Part shown: positions 21,791-23,165 of the stretch, in pieces | How the letters are laid out: every line of letters starts with the position of its first letter | Numbering within the stretch: the first letter of the stretch is position 1 | Notes under the pieces: model-generated | Databases searched by the model: none | What the model was told of the DNA's origin: nothing | What the model saw: only the letters and a program-made list of their open reading frames with translations | Assembly: GCA_937958145.1 (NCBI GenBank) | Contig: CALGOE010000287.1 | Span: 1 to 23,165 of the forward strand | DNA: 23,165 bases | Direction of reading: 5' to 3' | Source of the DNA: an uncultured Desulfobacca sp. | GTDB taxonomy: Bacteria; Desulfobacterota; Desulfobaccia; Desulfobaccales; Desulfobaccaceae | Made by a program: the position numbers and the translations under genes

Positions 21791-22428
21791 TGGAACTTTC
21801 CTTGAGCAATCCCCAGGAGATCGAAGCCGAGAGCTTCCGGCGCATTGAGGCCGAGGCCGGGCGCCACGGGTTTTCGGCTCCGGCCTGGGCCGTGGTGCGG
21901 CGCATGATCCACACCACGGCGGATTTTGACTATCTCACCATCACCCGGATACATCCAGCGGCTATTGCTGCGGGCATCGAGGCTTTGCGGCAAGGCCGTC
22001 CGGTGGTTACCGATACCCGCATGCTGGCCGCCGGCATTTCCACCGGCCGCCTCAACCGCCTGGGCGTTGAGGTCCGGTGTTTTATGGATGACCCCGCGGT
22101 GGCGGCGGCAGCAGCGCAACAAGGCATCACCCGGGCCGCAGCGGCCATAGAATGGACCCTGCCCCGTCTTGGCGGCGGTATTGTGGCCATTGGCAATGCC
22201 CCCACCGCCTTGCTGAAACTGTTGGTATTGCTCCAGGAAGGAGCTCCGCCGCCGGCTTTGATCATCGGTCTGCCGGTGGGGTTTGTCAACGCCGCTGAAG
22301 CCAAGGCCGCCTTGATCGCCACTGACTACCCATACATATCGGCCGTGGGCCGCAAGGGCGGCTCGGCCGTGGCCGCCAGTGTGGTAAACGCTCTGGCCAT
22401 CATGGCCCTGGAGGGACAGCCGGTATGA
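21790..22428 (+). CDS. cbiC: Cobalt-precorrin-8 methylmutase CbiC
   Basis: 212 residues. It moves a methyl group from C-11 to C-12 to give cobyrinic acid, the substrate of the CbiA encoded just before it. The catalytic histidine is His41 in RRMIHTTADFDY; other family blocks are VVTDTRMLAAGI, EWTLPRLGGGIVAIGNAPTA (split: RLGGGIVAIGNAPTALL), IIGLPVGFVNAAEAK and AVGRKGGSAVAASVVNAL. It is joined to its neighbours by TAATG and ATGA overlaps, so it should be translated together with them. Confidence 0.95.
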   Translation: MELSLSNPQEIEAESFRRIEAEAGRHGFSAPAWAVVRRMIHTTADFDYLTITRIHPAAIAAGIEALRQGRPVVTDTRMLAAGISTGRLNRLGVEVRCFMDDPAVAAAAAQQGITRAAAAIEWTLPRLGGGIVAIGNAPTALLKLLVLLQEGAPPPALIIGLPVGFVNAAEAKAALIATDYPYISAVGRKGGSAVAASVVNALAIMALEGQPV

Positions 22429-23156
22429 CCATTGCCTGGGGAACGCTTTTCGGCATCGGGGTGGGACCCGGGGATCCAGATCTCATCACCCTGAAAGCCT
22501 TGAAGGTGCTGAAATCTGTGGGTCACATTTTTGCGGCCAGTTCCACCAAGAATGAATACAGCCTGGCCTTGGATATCGTCCGGCGCCACCTCAACGGCAG
22601 GAACGTGGAACGACTGCCGTTTCCCATGACCAAAGCGGCCGATGTGCTGACAGCCGCTTGGGAAGAAAATGCCCAGCGAGTGCTGGAGGTGTTGGCGACG
22701 GGAAAAGATGCGGCCTTTGTTACCCTGGGCGATCCGCTCACCTACTCCACCTTCGGCTACCTCATGCAGACGGTCAAACGGCTGGCTCCCGGCGTGCCCA
22801 TCATCACCATTCCCGGGGTCACTTCCTACAATGCCGCCGCGGCCTTGAGCCATGTCCCGTTGACCGAGGGGGAGGAATCCCTGTATGTGGTTTCCGGGGC
22901 CTTGGGGCCGGAGAAACTGAAAGAGGCCGTCAACCAGACCGACAATATCGTCATGCTCAAGGTCTATCGGAATTTCGCCGCCATCTATCAGACCATCGAA
23001 GAACTGGGTCTATTGGATTGCGCCACCTGCGTCAGCCGGGTGGGGTTGACCGGGGAAACGGTGGCATACAACCTCCGGGCCCTCAAGGATCGGGACCTGC
23101 CCTATCTGTCGCTGCTGATCATTAAAAAGCCCCGAAAAGATGGCCTCCATGACTAG
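22425..23156 (+). CDS. cbiL: Cobalt-precorrin-2 C(20)-methyltransferase CbiL
   Basis: 243 residues of an S-adenosylmethionine-dependent tetrapyrrole methylase. Family features are the N-terminal GIGVGPGDPDLITLKAL (10-26), the methylase block VTLGDPLTYSTFGYL (about 98-112), TIPGVTSYNAAAALSHVPL and the late MLKVYRNF. The Ser/Thr-rich YSTF segment and chain length fit the C-20 enzyme (CbiL/CobI) rather than C-11 or C-17 enzymes. It overlaps cbiC by ATGA. It is the first methylation after cobalt insertion, so with cbiK it covers the early steps; remaining cbi genes probably follow beyond the window. Confidence 0.93.
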   Translation: MTIAWGTLFGIGVGPGDPDLITLKALKVLKSVGHIFAASSTKNEYSLALDIVRRHLNGRNVERLPFPMTKAADVLTAAWEENAQRVLEVLATGKDAAFVTLGDPLTYSTFGYLMQTVKRLAPGVPIITIPGVTSYNAAAALSHVPLTEGEESLYVVSGALGPEKLKEAVNQTDNIVMLKVYRNFAAIYQTIEELGLLDCATCVSRVGLTGETVAYNLRALKDRDLPYLSLLIIKKPRKDGLHD

Positions 23157-23165
23157 GTGGCGGCC

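Noticed and set aside
23149..23165. Possible start of the next cbi gene (ATG at 23149 overlapping cbiL, or GTG at 23157)
   Set aside because: Only a few codons are inside the window, with no clear ribosome site, so neither start can be supported.

Overview
The window looks like a chromosomal segment of an anaerobic delta-type proteobacterium (Desulfobacterota, perhaps a Desulfobacca/Syntrophobacter-like sulfate reducer or syntroph). This is inferred from gene content: an early-cobalt-insertion (anaerobic) B12 pathway with CbiK, a CooT-type nickel protein, an exopolysaccharide locus of the exosortase-A type, and sigma-54-type promoters. No rRNA, tRNA, CRISPR array or recognisable insertion sequence was seen. 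The coding parts are GC-rich; one stretch, about 15000-15620, is clearly AT-rich.

Left arm (1-6961, all minus strand): an exopolysaccharide assembly operon, read from right to left. It runs Wza-type export lipoprotein, outer-membrane beta-barrel, Wzz/GumC-type chain-length protein, stand-alone BY-kinase ATPase, ExeA-like AAA ATPase, PglC/WcaJ-like phosphoglycosyl transferase, and a DegT-family sugar aminotransferase cut by the window edge. Gaps are 59 bp or less and the last two genes overlap by ATGA. About 530 bp without a gene lies upstream of wza. It holds a close match to a sigma-54 promoter (GG-N10-GC) and, further upstream, two near-identical dyad-symmetric sites exactly 126 bp apart.

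Middle (7493-14866): pyruvate (2-oxoacid) dehydrogenase E1 alpha and beta without an E2 gene, preceded by a small CxxC thioredoxin-like protein with a TTG start. A divergent pair follows, a DUF3842 protein overlapping a CooT-family nickel-binding protein, behind a good sigma-70 promoter. Then, on the minus strand, come thiL, ndk and an EF-G paralogue (fusA-like).

The gap 14867-16180 is mostly non-coding. It contains a third copy of the dyad site found upstream of the polysaccharide operon, again followed by a sigma-54-type promoter, here driving a 35-residue single-helix membrane protein. This hints at a shared enhancer-binding-protein regulon joining the polysaccharide operon and an undescribed small protein.

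Right arm (16181-23156, plus strand): two cobalt/B12 operons, each with its own promoter, cobalamin riboswitch and intrinsic terminator. The first makes the cobalt ECF transporter CbiMNQO. The second makes CbiK, CbiA, CbiC and CbiL of the anaerobic corrin pathway and probably continues past the window. Both should be switched off when adenosylcobalamin is plentiful.
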